Of a DNA stretch of 23,211 bases, positions 12,001-16,419 are shown one piece after another; the first letter of the stretch is position 1, and each line of letters begins with the position of its first letter. Both the position numbers and the translations under genes were made by a program. Where the stretch lies: positions 1 to 23,211 of the forward strand of contig DCHE01000080.1 of NCBI GenBank assembly GCA_002314775.1, read 5' to 3'. This DNA is from Lachnospiraceae bacterium UBA1760. GTDB lineage: Bacteria > Bacillota > Clostridia > Lachnospirales > Lachnospiraceae. Under the pieces are notes generated by a model. The model did no database searches, had not been told where the DNA came from, and worked only from the letters and a program-made list of their open reading frames with translations.

Positions 12001-13843
12001 AATCTGTATCAACCTTACCAAAGGTAACTGCCGACTCATCATCACCAGATACAAGTCCATCATACTTAAGTTCAAATTCTGGTACGTCACTACCATAAGT
12101 AGTCTTAATATCCTGGCCTTCGCCCTTTAAGCTTATGGTAAGCTCTTTAGCGGTAATAGCTACTGTAGCAGGGTTACTAACATAATCTGAATCCTTGCCC
12201 TCAACTCTTACTGTTGCCTTAACAGTAATCTCGCCAGAATCCTTTACATTCTTAACCGAATATGTCTTACTTGTAGCTCCATCAATAGCTACGCCATCCT
12301 GGTACCACTGATAACTAACACTTTCAGCCTCATCTGCATTTTCAACATTTGCAGTAAGAACTACTTCCTCGCCATCATAGGTCTTTACGATAGCATCCTT
12401 GTATGTGATAGTTGTTGGGAATGCCTTCGACTCCCACTCGCAGTAAACCGAAACATCACTGCCCAGTAATGTAGTATCAACTGCTGTCACAATCTCACCT
12501 GTTGCAGAGCCAAGGTGCCATCCCTTAAAGGTGTAACCTGCTCTGACTGGAGTTGTAAGTGTGTAATCACTATCACCCACATAAACTACACTGTCACTGC
12601 TTGGTGCACTATCTGTGTAGCTTTTACCAACAAGTGTAATCTTAGTAGCCTTAATCTCATCAGTACTTGCTGAGATATTGCCTTCTTTATCCTTTACATA
12701 GAACTTATATGTACCAGACTTAGTTGGTGCATATGTAAATGTTTCTTCCTTTGCCTTCTCAGGACTAGCAACCTCTGTCCAGTCAGCAACCTCGGCCTCA
12801 CTAGTTTTTGCTGAAAAAGCATACGAGTAAATACCAGTTTCGTCATCCTTTGCAACGCCTGTGAATTCAGAAGCAGAATTTGTAAATGATACAATTACAG
12901 GCTTGATTGTATCTCTATATTTATATACGGAGCTTATAACCTCTTCTGAATTTTCATATAAATTTGTATCAAGAGAAACCGATACAATTCCGAAGGTGTA
13001 ATCACCAAATCCATTATTACGAATTGTATCATGTAAGGTGTATTCATTGGCCTGTGTTCCAACAGACTGTCCTATCTTCTTACCATCCTTATATACTGTG
13101 AGAATGTAATCTCTTGGTGTGTCATAAATCCAACCGTTAGTTGCTGAAAGAGCATTATTAGATGAATCCTTCTTAAGGCTCCATTCACCAACCATTAGCT
13201 TACCAGCCTCGCTAGACCAGTTAACATCTGGTGCTGCAATCTTAGCCTTTTTAATAATAAGCTTATAGTTGGATGTATACTCCGAACCACCATTTGAATC
13301 ATAGCCTAGTAAATACTCGCCTGGCAAAAGAGTAATATGATTACTTGGAATCTTTTCCGCAAGATTCTTCCACTGAGTATTAATATCATTTGGATTCTCA
13401 CTTGCCAGAATATACGAATACTCTATTGTTGTATTATTGCCATTAACAGAAAGCTCTACACTATCACCATAGTATAAGGTCATCTCTCCATTAGTGAATG
13501 GCTTTCCGTTGATGCGAAGTGGACCTGCCTCTGTACCATCAGCCTTTACCTGCTCTGCATGCTCCTCTATCACATCCTCTGGATCAGTATTACCATCTAC
13601 ATCTTTTTCGTTCTCAATTGATTCACTGTTAGCCTCAGTCGAATCTACTGAATTATTCGATGCTTCAGTATTATCTTCAGTAACATCATTCACAGTCTCT
13701 TCAGAACTCTCCTGATAAATCGCATCAGAAGAAATGCCAGTCGCGTACGAGCTAGCACTAGTACCTACTGAGTTAAATGCCAGTCCGGCAGATAACAGGA
13801 ATGCTATGATTCTGTTACTGAGTCTCCTTCCATTTTTTTTCAT
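1..13843 (-). CDS. Giant secreted modular surface protein (MBG/YDG, InlB-like, FnIII-like modules), partial at C-terminus
   Basis: The frame is open from ATG at 13841-13843 to the left edge, giving at least 4,614 residues; the stop lies outside the window. The start has a perfect AGGAGG 7 nt upstream. Residues 1-34 form a signal peptide (basic start, hydrophobic core IIAFLLSAGLAF, likely cleavage after Ala30 or Ala34). An acidic Ser/Asn/Thr-rich linker follows to about residue 110. Beyond it I see FnIII-like segments near residues 204, 924, 3855 and 4305; GYxFxxW motifs of the InlB/Flg_new type with Trp at about 442, 1292, 1449, 2307 and 2535; MucBP-like strands such as YTVNYYIMDTEG; and many MBG_2/YDG modules (KTYDGEE, KVYDGNT, LTYGDSA, NGTLTI). 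This composition is typical of Firmicute adhesins and stalk proteins. No enzymatic domain was recognised. Cell-wall anchoring (LPxTG or S-layer homology) cannot be judged. Ligand is unknown; a function in attachment is inference. Confidence 0.93.
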   Translation of the reverse strand, partial: MKKNGRRLSNRIIAFLLSAGLAFNSVGTSASSYATGISSDAIYQESSEETVNDVTEDNTEASNNSVDSTEANSESIENEKDVDGNTDPEDVIEEHAEQVKADGTEAGPLRINGKPFTNGEMTLYYGDSVELSVNGNNTTIEYSYILASENPNDINTQWKNLAEKIPSNHITLLPGEYLLGYDSNGGSEYTSNYKLIIKKAKIAAPDVNWSSEAGKLMVGEWSLKKDSSNNALSATNGWIYDTPRDYILTVYKDGKKIGQSVGTQANEYTLHDTIRNNGFGDYTFGIVSVSLDTNLYENSEEVISSVYKYRDTIKPVIVSFTNSASEFTGVAKDDETGIYSYAFSAKTSEAEVADWTEVASPEKAKEETFTYAPTKSGTYKFYVKDKEGNISASTDEIKATKITLVGKSYTDSAPSSDSVVYVGDSDYTLTTPVRAGYTFKGWHLGSATGEIVTAVDTTLLGSDVSVYCEWESKAFPTTITYKDAIVKTYDGEEVVLTANVENADEAESVSYQWYQDGVAIDGATSKTYSVKNVKDSGEITVKATVRVEGKDSDYVSNPATVAITAKELTISLKGEGQDIKTTYGSDVPEFELKYDGLVSGDDESAVTFGKVDTDYVKGSDADTSTGYSVTLSGFGADNYSISYDNTKKLYVYPRNVENEDSLVTVEFDSLDDVIYDGTAKTPSYKVSDAMLSIDEVAMDGNYSATWQNNVEATKDNASLTLSFTGNYTGTITKNFEIKKNTFTAEVKVGSYKYGEFDDDVKAKLVPKNADPGLSATDVTFYYREVTDGAYGDWSLVRPTDAGKYQVYASVAETTNYEAIEATDISDFEIYKRNVIYQTESGKWAYDGNSHSLPTITEPDSITIDGKTYENDGYTGGDGYRSLYADTSVTQVTGSEGVKNTINIVLSSSTKERNYNIIKDEGILVIDSDSLVSPSGLSWSLDETGVAKWVAVSRKNLTVGYRVMLFRIDDNGATLIMNGDLECFETDTPSYDFSSVIEADKEKGIAQYAYQVMAYPSGGSSCDDYSESEYSEFDDSPLISTNWVELQSDDGIESVTFADGTSKKLILAGEQFDVNVTYKRGFSGDISKFTYWPASANTDIKNIDSVEETNETKYVFTLAGNVKDKNQYIITAKSDDEKPWGFFNFDYYKDNYKKVVAILHCSDGSEVDKYYVLKSSAKNSTELSAEMAAAESDIANWTSIPDNEKHAPYNYQYANIPYEITEPGKYYLAVSDSKGQVGWSDAFEVYKVEFDANAPEGVTPTGSMEPILKVKGEAIDPLPAVGYEIDGYSFTQWKVKSTKGLLDDGAKYAIEGNQVLIANWTDQTHTYTVNYYIMDTEGNYPEEGSPSETKTFTAYFGKEIEGTYDKIQKKMDGFYYDADKSTESILIEDDNGVIDIYYGRNQYTFSYYYTLPGATDKTYPVEPVKYYYGAALPSEEIEKPEVDGYAFIGWEYIETGARPTKMPSYNVNATGEFVAADTPYTVNIYEKSIDGTGYILAETYAKYSKNGSEMTFSSGDIKLASYEGFSYKGVKVEENGAYSPESMKSTDTGVVSAEDTLIVDYFLDRNTYKITLNVTKTDSGDKVSIYEASWNVIYGTVFDENYISNIANYFDERNGANPDTTIRDDKETTDLTTYVLADYIGYSTGSSPATMPAGDVTITREYVTNIDAEYKLHVYFADEKGNYQKKADLVYFGTIGKNVSFGTSDTDTIKVSSLSTLVSRLQDYTLNPSAENTVLSGTITNGSTENPELELYAYFDRAEVKATINYYYGDSVKNWKLITTEYKYGVWGSEFDCEPLKYFEDYRTQGYVEDYRTQGYVASFQGSYAINWGYGWPVFRFATEASLTDKTYLTKIGTKVKYGNTTLTTINVYYMDPRPESHFDIPVKYRTDNVGGNITSADVLIPYDGNEYPVVIREKSDIYDNAVFVPASDSTVYPGLSEMNGHYDYTNATLKDGYTKLTLDSQSTVEYYLKDGVIYAVFTNASALDQQYYGNRFGVSFGGNTIVYQTVKNFADNYVVSEDKIGVVIDNNSASGVRYEEGGGGVYMYHFRYKNEYTLYHNVQGNSCAGHTFTEGSNVTVERIKELLEKDSFTPITGYELETYDDAKYTQALTPITNMGSSKIVYSKWVKSKIEYNKTAYYELRDNIGSSSYITLADITTDPDTGKSQAVVEGVVVDIETAVSEGDEVTINDGVGNSYTYKPQITTYSYDGEVVAISEKHYTYSFATINFEYESRNKTGFSFDVKNSSNLLGTYIETKASDLSAYFCRDTYKLEINPNNSDTPDITTETYKYGQNITIMNPEYPGYEFVQWNAMDGTLPEAKKTTTSISIRMPMENLSIKAEYKAAEFGYEVTHYYQTVGKTYLRTEVSAITSANSLPAEIYVDNLYYEGFVSDGIYYYTDDTSNCTYYYKPYDNNKDNIDSNDIVAIKSMENVVSEDIITFSSKVKSVAHFNFTSATCKTSKEIISSKSKDSFDAEYGMSLEYFYEREKGYTVASVAKATDNGEVNVSIVESGDSNHLYREDVTLTASVGPGYTFIGWYNASEVLVDYTDEADISTLDLVESLPAALSIEETLQFRITENTKVVAVVEPKGIPDGATLEIKTDRTTYTYGYMSSDVAVMTATAILPDDFDSTIYIKGYTWYDAEGNEIAKTQDYKIPVSLAAGSHEYSCKAEIARRDNGRSIFIDAETAINIVINKDYLNTISKNYEGYYDGDEHGISIVVYDGIISGTDYVEYTEGTDYIVYYSEQYIDSHNYKELCEAGNASTTPIKKKDVKLTDGVVDNYTVYYYIEPIGTLADNYEGVYGHRTIRIKPVKLKIAATNGIFSKEFDNSTSVTGEDYKKLVDPKNGYFTITGFVGEEESEFSLDCSAEFDSKHVRTAGKVTLSDFKIIDEEGTVNNNYYFATGSEIYVSGYITAKPLTNEWYVAEGDNGIVKTIDGKDVIVYEYNAATHQPQSKFTETVEGLSLNVSGGQKNSGTYTAKASIASSDADTETSDYILSASDQKFIVNNKTLKFSVVGDRVTYDKQNHSLTQVNLNGEKISSGDKVTIDGNEYTIIFSLLSTEDGKSYEFKDARTYNYDVYSIKITNSAGIVVTDNFEFETTSGDLVIDKAKIVIENIGAEDKVYDGNTSATLTFDKVTYNGICSGDKLSLDESKITGKFVDAKVGEDKTVNIEIEPDALTGDDIRNYELSIAEGETVQKTTATADITMQSIALVPYDDIKITYGDPTPFGAKLNGELSDGDTKESVKVSGSIKFLITDEKGKTYYNNYDVDEESLAKLETGLDEALFELMYLHAGSYKVSICESTLTASDYKINIDTEATVNLTIGKKDITADACETDTYLSESLKKTYDGTKTVNSTIKSKIGRNNDGDGDEYYYFNGILPIDEGKFRLSKFNCQYEDVNAGDVAIKVYDIGIISSDYNLTNTEFCLDGMIDPKEIDIKADNKQLTYGDSADSIDYSFTITGLVSADKNKDIITDVEYSTTYPEKGNVGTYSIKIVSCAIINDNYNIKDTNDGELKVVPATISVKVVPSQYAIDEERITGNAFTMIYGENALGAWFDLSYEGFKYEDTKAVITVDPNYIYKIGEGTGDNSFEVTPTGEGKPSIAGDYNISVDKKYFSATNYNFEFVPGYTLHVNKKDIQVKSIGVSDKIYDTTTSVTAGQITYGTNGTKKPGDEGYSYTSYFTGLEDDDITYLTTNKQNGLTFNLTETVYDGKDVGAHKVALSYEINKYLNARYNVSSKVTEANSNILAKPLEITAKTDKTSIKYGEAHPAYSNSYDAFAGTETVTVLTKMEEDSSWTNVVKGTDGEVWTSNYCDGVTSPNYSDVGTYTVTPTGFVSGANGNYTVSYVTCEFEVTQNQLSSPVVSWTKAGTVKFAAVDKIGDVEVDHYELILVKDGDTENPVKTLASVNPDTEYDFLETMRLSKGAYKVYVKAVASTVNNADKKNVLDSEYGESDTKYAAKVNLVMDTTEGTATVSAMNSYSDKISWSLNNISNPASYIIVEDEKDIPFNVTFTDYAASGYDVTAVVSSSAAATLTANASSYDKTLPKRSYDNTVSIGDSINTDEVTLTIKLTAIKPQLKAELTFNDTGLEDVTHNGLKTEITYGYKTVNAPKFTVTVETVEGDTVTTDEYTYEYHWYMRNPKEKFYEISAGVTSNGEVTELKFPQGKSVTTYYVYCEITATRKDNGLKSDVYKTTVLGDKGYYVVNVLRGDVSAETHLTGWTYGEERNEPSVTGIPDEILALDTYKPYYYYSSQDTYSGDFTDKSAPSGWTSVMPTDDGTWYVLTYVKETPNFNAITTSPVAFTINKAKLETPQNVVLQVPSDTVKYGTLTWDAVPGIKENAGAETGYDSEATVTYDVTVTNVATSEVKEYKKLTATTVNIADSLTDKGEYTITVKAIANNKKITNNSDGLDNVLDSDAATLNAVVPGNITAETFEKVYDGTPIVLTANFEYDVTAASDTSYQWYKDGKAIAGANKKTFDVTYVEQTATYLCLVTGTDGKEYFTSTKIVTIKPREITVTSDSLSINYDGVEHTKNAQSNTTITSGSLASTDSIVYTYADTAKIKNVGSVTNKITSVTITHSSGKTVYADKAANNNYKVTVVNGTLTIEKTSLKI
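2286..5765 (-). other. MBG/YDG-rich module region of the giant protein
   Basis: About residues 2694-3853. Modules repeatedly carry a YDG-type motif (VTYDKQN, KVYDGNT, KTYDGTK, KIYDTTT) or an MBG_2-type YG[DE] motif (ITYGDPT, LTYGDSA, IKYGEAH), often closing in a strand before the next module. MBG/YDG domains are Ig-like beta modules of bacterial surface proteins. They diverge at DNA level. A further YDG module is seen at the left edge (about 1-300, ending NGTLTIEK), so the array probably continues out of the window. Confidence 0.7.
6230..10010 (-). other. InlB/Flg_new-type and MucBP-like module region of the giant protein
   Basis: This stretch encodes about residues 1280-2540. Recurrent GY-x-F-x-x-W motifs (GYSFTQW, GYAFIGW, GYEFVQW, GYTFIGW) alternate with Tyr-rich strands such as YTFSYYYTLPGA and YKLHVYFADEKGNY. 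These patterns match Listeria-Bacteroides (InlB B) repeats and MucBP-like modules, small beta folds common in surface adhesins. The copies are diverged, so this is old modular expansion and not recent tandem duplication. Boundaries are approximate. Confidence 0.7.
8395..8451 (-). repeat. Perfect 27-bp tandem duplication inside the giant gene
   Basis: Two identical 27-bp units at 8395-8421 and 8422-8448, plus three further matching bases. They encode EDYRTQGYV twice in a row. The unit length is a multiple of three, so the frame is kept. The perfect identity within a gene whose other repeats are highly diverged suggests a recent slippage event. Confidence 0.95.
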
Positions 13844-13849
13844 ATAAGC

Positions 13850-13856
13850 TCCTCCT
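13850..13856 (-). promoter_or_regulatory. Ribosome binding site of the giant surface-protein gene
   Basis: The minus strand reads AGGAGG seven bases before the ATG, a consensus Shine-Dalgarno at ideal spacing. It fixes the start codon at 13841-13843, which is followed directly by a convincing signal peptide. Confidence 0.9.
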
Positions 13857-13866
13857 AATATAATAC

Positions 13867-13963
13867 GTAAGTCACAGCCAGCTCCACCCTGTGGTTTTCA
13901 TCTGCAACATATTGTAATCTATTATTTTACTTACTAATGAAGTACTAAATTTACGCATAGTAC
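13867..13963 (-). promoter_or_regulatory. Structured 5' leader of the giant gene, candidate cis-regulatory RNA of unrecognised class
   Basis: Between the predicted promoter and the ribosome binding site the minus-strand transcript can form several helices. A hairpin GTACTA / TAGTAC (13958-13963 with 13942-13947, 10-nt loop) is followed by a long-range helix GTAAGT / ACTTAC (13929-13934 with 13867-13872). That helix encloses CACAG / CTGTG (13889-13893 with 13873-13877), which competes with CCAC / GTGG. The architecture resembles a riboswitch-like leader, but I do not recognise a known class; the conserved c-di-GMP-I core is not present. Role in regulating the adhesin is inference. Confidence 0.4.
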
Positions 13964-13985
13964 CCCCATTTTTAGTGTATTCTTT

Positions 13986-14015
13986 ATTATAACACAAAAA
14001 ACAGCAGAACGTCGA
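13986..14015 (-). promoter_or_regulatory. Predicted promoter of the giant surface-protein gene
   Basis: The -10 box is a perfect TATAAT (13986-13991). The -35 candidate TCGACG (14010-14015) matches TTGACA at 4 of 6 positions, with an 18-bp spacer. It overlaps the upstream terminator hairpin. Transcription would start near 13979, giving an untranslated leader of about 135 nt. Confidence 0.6.
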
Positions 14016-14043
14016 TATTTTTATCGAAATTCTACTGTTTTTT
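13996..14043 (-). terminator. Hairpin terminator after the transglutaminase-like gene
   Basis: Minus strand: ACAGTAGAATTTCGAT and ATCGACGTTCTGCTGT pair with one internal mismatch and two wobbles around a short A-rich loop, then run into TTTTTT. It begins about 12 bases after the stop codon at 14056. A-runs and T-runs on both sides could make it bidirectional, but no plus-strand gene needs it here. Confidence 0.8.
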
Positions 14044-14055
14044 AATAAAATAATA

Positions 14056-15717
14056 TTAGTCCTTCACGTAATCCTTCTCTGAAGTAGCTGGATATAGTGA
14101 CTTATCTCTATTATGACTTTCCTTATGCTTCTTGGAATAAGCATCAAGCTCCTTGTCTGTAACAAGGCAGAACTTATAGCCTGATCTGAAGTTAGTCGTA
14201 TCGAAATGATACCAGCCCTGGGAGGTATTTACCATATTCCAGAAATGCTTACTGTGACTAGTATCCTTCTTAATAACATCAACATTCTCAAATCCTGCCT
14301 GGGTAAGAAGTGCCTTTGCAGCTGCAAAGTACATATAACAGTCACCCTGTCTTTTTGTAAATGCTATGTAAGCTGCGCCTTCCCACGACTCCTTGTAATC
14401 AGAATCTACATAGCTTATCTTCTTATTACACCATTTGTAAATTGCAGAAAGCTTCTCATACTCTGACATTCCATCAGTAAGTATCTCATCAAGAACCTTC
14501 TGTGCCTCAGCAAGTACTATATCCGGCTCAACGTAGCCATCCGGCTTAGGCTCAAGAGTAAGTGTAGTCTCAACCTTTGTCTCGATTCCTGCTGCATCCT
14601 TTGCAATATAGATAACCTTGTAAACACCAGGGTTATCTGAATCCACCTGACTATTGTCAATAGTAAGCTGCGGATTTGGATCCATGTTATCCGTAACTAC
14701 TATGCCCTCTTTGTACTTAATAGTTGAACCAACGTAGCCCTTAAGTGCCTTAACGCCCTCAATCACTGGAGGAACATTATCCTTGTAGAGCTTAAGACTT
14801 GCCGTTGCTACAGTTTCATTTCCACCCTCGTCTGTAACCTTAATCTTTACTGTCTGAGTATTTGTATCGCTCATACTAGGCTTTTTGGCAAATGACACTG
14901 TAGTCTTTGTCGCATCAGTTACGCTTGCTACGAACATATCTGCCTGTAAATCTGTATCAATCGAGGTTTCAACATCCTTGGTGCTTACCTTAGGACTCAC
15001 TGTATCCTCAACTACTACCTTTACAGTCTTCTTAAAGCCTAGTGTTTTAATAACAACCTTGTATTCACCAAGCTTAGAATAATCAATCTCATCAAATCCC
15101 GAAACCTCTTTTGCTCCTGCAATAGGCAGAAATTTAAAGTCAGAGGCCTCTACTGGTCCCTCGTTTATCTCAACTGTAACCTTTCTTTTTGTGCTAATAA
15201 AATATGTCAAAGCATAAAGAACTATAAAAAGAAATACGAACCCAAAGGAAGCGACAATAGCTCTCATACGTCTCTCACGCTTTCTTTCCTCGGCTCTCTT
15301 CTTTCTCCTTGCCATCTCAGCTCTTCTTGCTCTTAATTCGTAGTCATCAGCCTGGTTTACACCCTGTTGCGAATAACCTGAGCTTCTTACAGGTCTTCCG
15401 TAGGCATCTCTCTTAACTGGCCTTCCATTTGCGTCCCTTACTGGTTTTTGAGCAGGCCTGCCATTTGCATCTCTTACTGTCTTTTGCACCGGCCTTCCAT
15501 TTGCATCCCTTACTGTCTTTTGCACTGGCCTGCCATTTGCATCCCTTACTGTCTTTTGCATAGGCCTGCCATTTGCATCTCTTGCTGTTCTATTATCTCT
15601 TGTCTGAGAATTATTAGAAGGTCTATTCGCTGGCCTTTCATATAATTCCCTTCTTGCTGAAGGGTTATTCTCATTATTTCTTGTTCTGTTTTTATTTGAA
15701 TAATCCGAATTGTTCAT
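14056..15717 (-). CDS. Membrane-anchored transglutaminase-like protein with Ig-like domains and basic repeat tail
   Basis: 553 residues from ATG at 15715-15717. Residues about 46-110 are tandem copies of RDANGRPVQKTV, followed by a highly basic stretch (ARRAEMARRKKRAEERKRERR) and one transmembrane helix at about 152-174. The topology is therefore N-terminus in, C-terminus out. The extracellular part has Ig-like/DUF5011-type segments (DTVSPKV, DNVPPVIEG, DAAGIETKVE). It ends in a transglutaminase-like domain with the full triad: Cys460 (GDCYMY), His491 (KHFWNM) and Asp506 (HFDTT). The family includes cysteine proteases and cross-linking enzymes, so the reaction is not settled by sequence. A TTG at 15760-15762 is in frame upstream, but it lacks a good ribosome site and adds 15 atypical residues. 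The gene sits directly before the giant adhesin gene; action on surface proteins is inference. Confidence 0.88.
   Translation of the reverse strand: MNNSDYSNKNRTRNNENNPSARRELYERPANRPSNNSQTRDNRTARDANGRPMQKTVRDANGRPVQKTVRDANGRPVQKTVRDANGRPAQKPVRDANGRPVKRDAYGRPVRSSGYSQQGVNQADDYELRARRAEMARRKKRAEERKRERRMRAIVASFGFVFLFIVLYALTYFISTKRKVTVEINEGPVEASDFKFLPIAGAKEVSGFDEIDYSKLGEYKVVIKTLGFKKTVKVVVEDTVSPKVSTKDVETSIDTDLQADMFVASVTDATKTTVSFAKKPSMSDTNTQTVKIKVTDEGGNETVATASLKLYKDNVPPVIEGVKALKGYVGSTIKYKEGIVVTDNMDPNPQLTIDNSQVDSDNPGVYKVIYIAKDAAGIETKVETTLTLEPKPDGYVEPDIVLAEAQKVLDEILTDGMSEYEKLSAIYKWCNKKISYVDSDYKESWEGAAYIAFTKRQGDCYMYFAAAKALLTQAGFENVDVIKKDTSHSKHFWNMVNTSQGWYHFDTTNFRSGYKFCLVTDKELDAYSKKHKESHNRDKSLYPATSEKDYVKD
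15419..15590 (-). repeat. 36-bp tandem repeats encoding the RDANGRPVQKTV array
   Basis: Near-identical 36-bp units begin at 15419, 15455, 15491, 15527 and 15563 (last one partial), with a shorter degenerate unit on the low-coordinate side. Units differ by a few substitutions and keep the frame. They lie in the cytoplasmic N-terminal part of the transglutaminase-like protein. Copy-number variation between strains is likely. Confidence 0.93.
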
Positions 15718-15760
15718 ATCTTTCCATTCCACAAATAATCTATATGACAAAGGCCAGGCC

Positions 15761-15785
15761 AAAACAGCCTTATGTAAACGGCTAT
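15761..15785 (-). terminator. Weak hairpin, possible mscL terminator
   Basis: ATAGCC / GGCTGT form a 6-bp stem with a 10-nt loop, then TTTT, 36 bases after the mscL stop. A possible promoter for the next gene overlaps it (TTGCCA at 15794-15799, 17-bp spacer, poor -10 TACATA at 15771-15776). Both calls are tentative; read-through from mscL is also possible. Confidence 0.35.
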
Positions 15786-15820
15786 CTTGTTCCTGGCAAA
15801 TATGTCATTAATAATCTATC

Positions 15821-16279
15821 TTACTTTTCTTCTTCTGTAGGCTCAACATCTGAAGTACAGTTTGGACACTTTGTTGCCTTTACACTAATCTCAGATACGC
15901 AGAATGGACACTTTCTTGTAAGAGGAGCTGCTTCCTCCTTCTTCTTTCCAAGAGTCATAAGCTTATTCATACCCTTAATAAGCATGAAAAGAATGATTGC
16001 AGTAATAAGGAAGTTAATAACAGCTGAGATAAAATCACCATAATTCAGTGTCATTGTCTTCATTGTCTCAGCATCCATACCTGTATAGTCAACCCATGGA
16101 AGCTTGATTGAACCGCCAATTTCAGAACCTCCAACACTGTTGATAAGCGGATTGATAAATGCATCTGTGAAAGCTGTTACTATAGCAGCAAAAGCACCAC
16201 CAATAATAACACCAACTGCCATGCTCATTACATTTCCTTTAAGAGCAAATTCTTTAAATTCTTTCATAAACTTCTTCAT
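15821..16279 (-). CDS. mscL: Large-conductance mechanosensitive channel MscL with C-terminal zinc ribbon
   Basis: 152 residues. The N-terminus (MKKFMKEFKEFALKGNVMSMAVGVIIGGAF) matches the MscL amphipathic N-terminal helix and first transmembrane helix. TM2 lies around residues 83-103 (FISAVINFLITAIILFMLIKGMN). The channel opens under membrane tension to release solutes during osmotic downshock. Unusually, after a short Lys-rich linker the protein carries CPFC (Cys124, Cys127) and CPNC (Cys138, Cys141), a rubredoxin-like zinc ribbon, then an acidic tail. In ordinary MscL the C-terminus is a cytoplasmic helical bundle. The start is supported by AGGAG 8 bases upstream. It lies 140 bp after gpmI and 103 bp before the transglutaminase-like gene; no functional link to either is evident. 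Confidence 0.95.
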   Translation of the reverse strand: MKKFMKEFKEFALKGNVMSMAVGVIIGGAFAAIVTAFTDAFINPLINSVGGSEIGGSIKLPWVDYTGMDAETMKTMTLNYGDFISAVINFLITAIILFMLIKGMNKLMTLGKKKEEAAPLTRKCPFCVSEISVKATKCPNCTSDVEPTEEEK

Positions 16280-16314
16280 ATCATGTCTCCTTTACCTTTT
16301 ATTTTTCCCTTTAA

Positions 16315-16346
16315 ATCCACTCTGAATATCACTATACAGAGCGGAT
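16315..16346 (-). repeat. Inverted repeat in the mscL 5' region
   Basis: ATCCGCTCTG and CAGAGTGGAT pair over 10 bases with one wobble and a 12-nt loop. It lies 36 bases upstream of mscL. There is no T-run after it, so it is a poor terminator for gpmI; it may be an operator or a leader hairpin for mscL. A separate perfect 12-bp palindrome TTGATTAATCAA sits at 16399-16410, just after the gpmI stop. I saw no good -35/-10 pair in this gap. Confidence 0.5.
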
Positions 16347-16419
16347 ATTAAATTCACACTTAGTAAATATTAAGATTTTACACCAAACAAAGAAATATTT
16401 GATTAATCAATGTATAATT

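Noticed and set aside
2731..12894. Minus-strand short frames scattered within the giant gene
   Set aside because: All lie in one and the same alternate frame relative to the long frame and are low-complexity shadows; their constant phase also argues against a frameshift in the giant gene.
13867..13963. Known c-di-GMP-I or c-di-GMP-II riboswitch upstream of the giant gene
   Set aside because: ACAGGG is present, but the rest of the conserved class I core and the class II conserved blocks are not recognisable; kept only as an unclassified structured leader.
15419..15590. Possible CRISPR array (36-bp period)
   Set aside because: The units are directly contiguous with no unique spacers and encode an in-frame amino-acid repeat.
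15718..15762. TTG start extending the transglutaminase-like protein by 15 residues
   Set aside because: No convincing ribosome site; ATG at 15715-15717 begins a composition consistent with the rest of the tail.
15654..16043. Plus-strand open frame of 129 codons
   Set aside because: Antisense to mscL and the transglutaminase-like gene start; both of those show strong family signatures, this does not.
16315..16346. Terminator for gpmI
   Set aside because: The hairpin is followed by TTTAAAGGG instead of a T-run and lies close to mscL; listed as an inverted repeat only.
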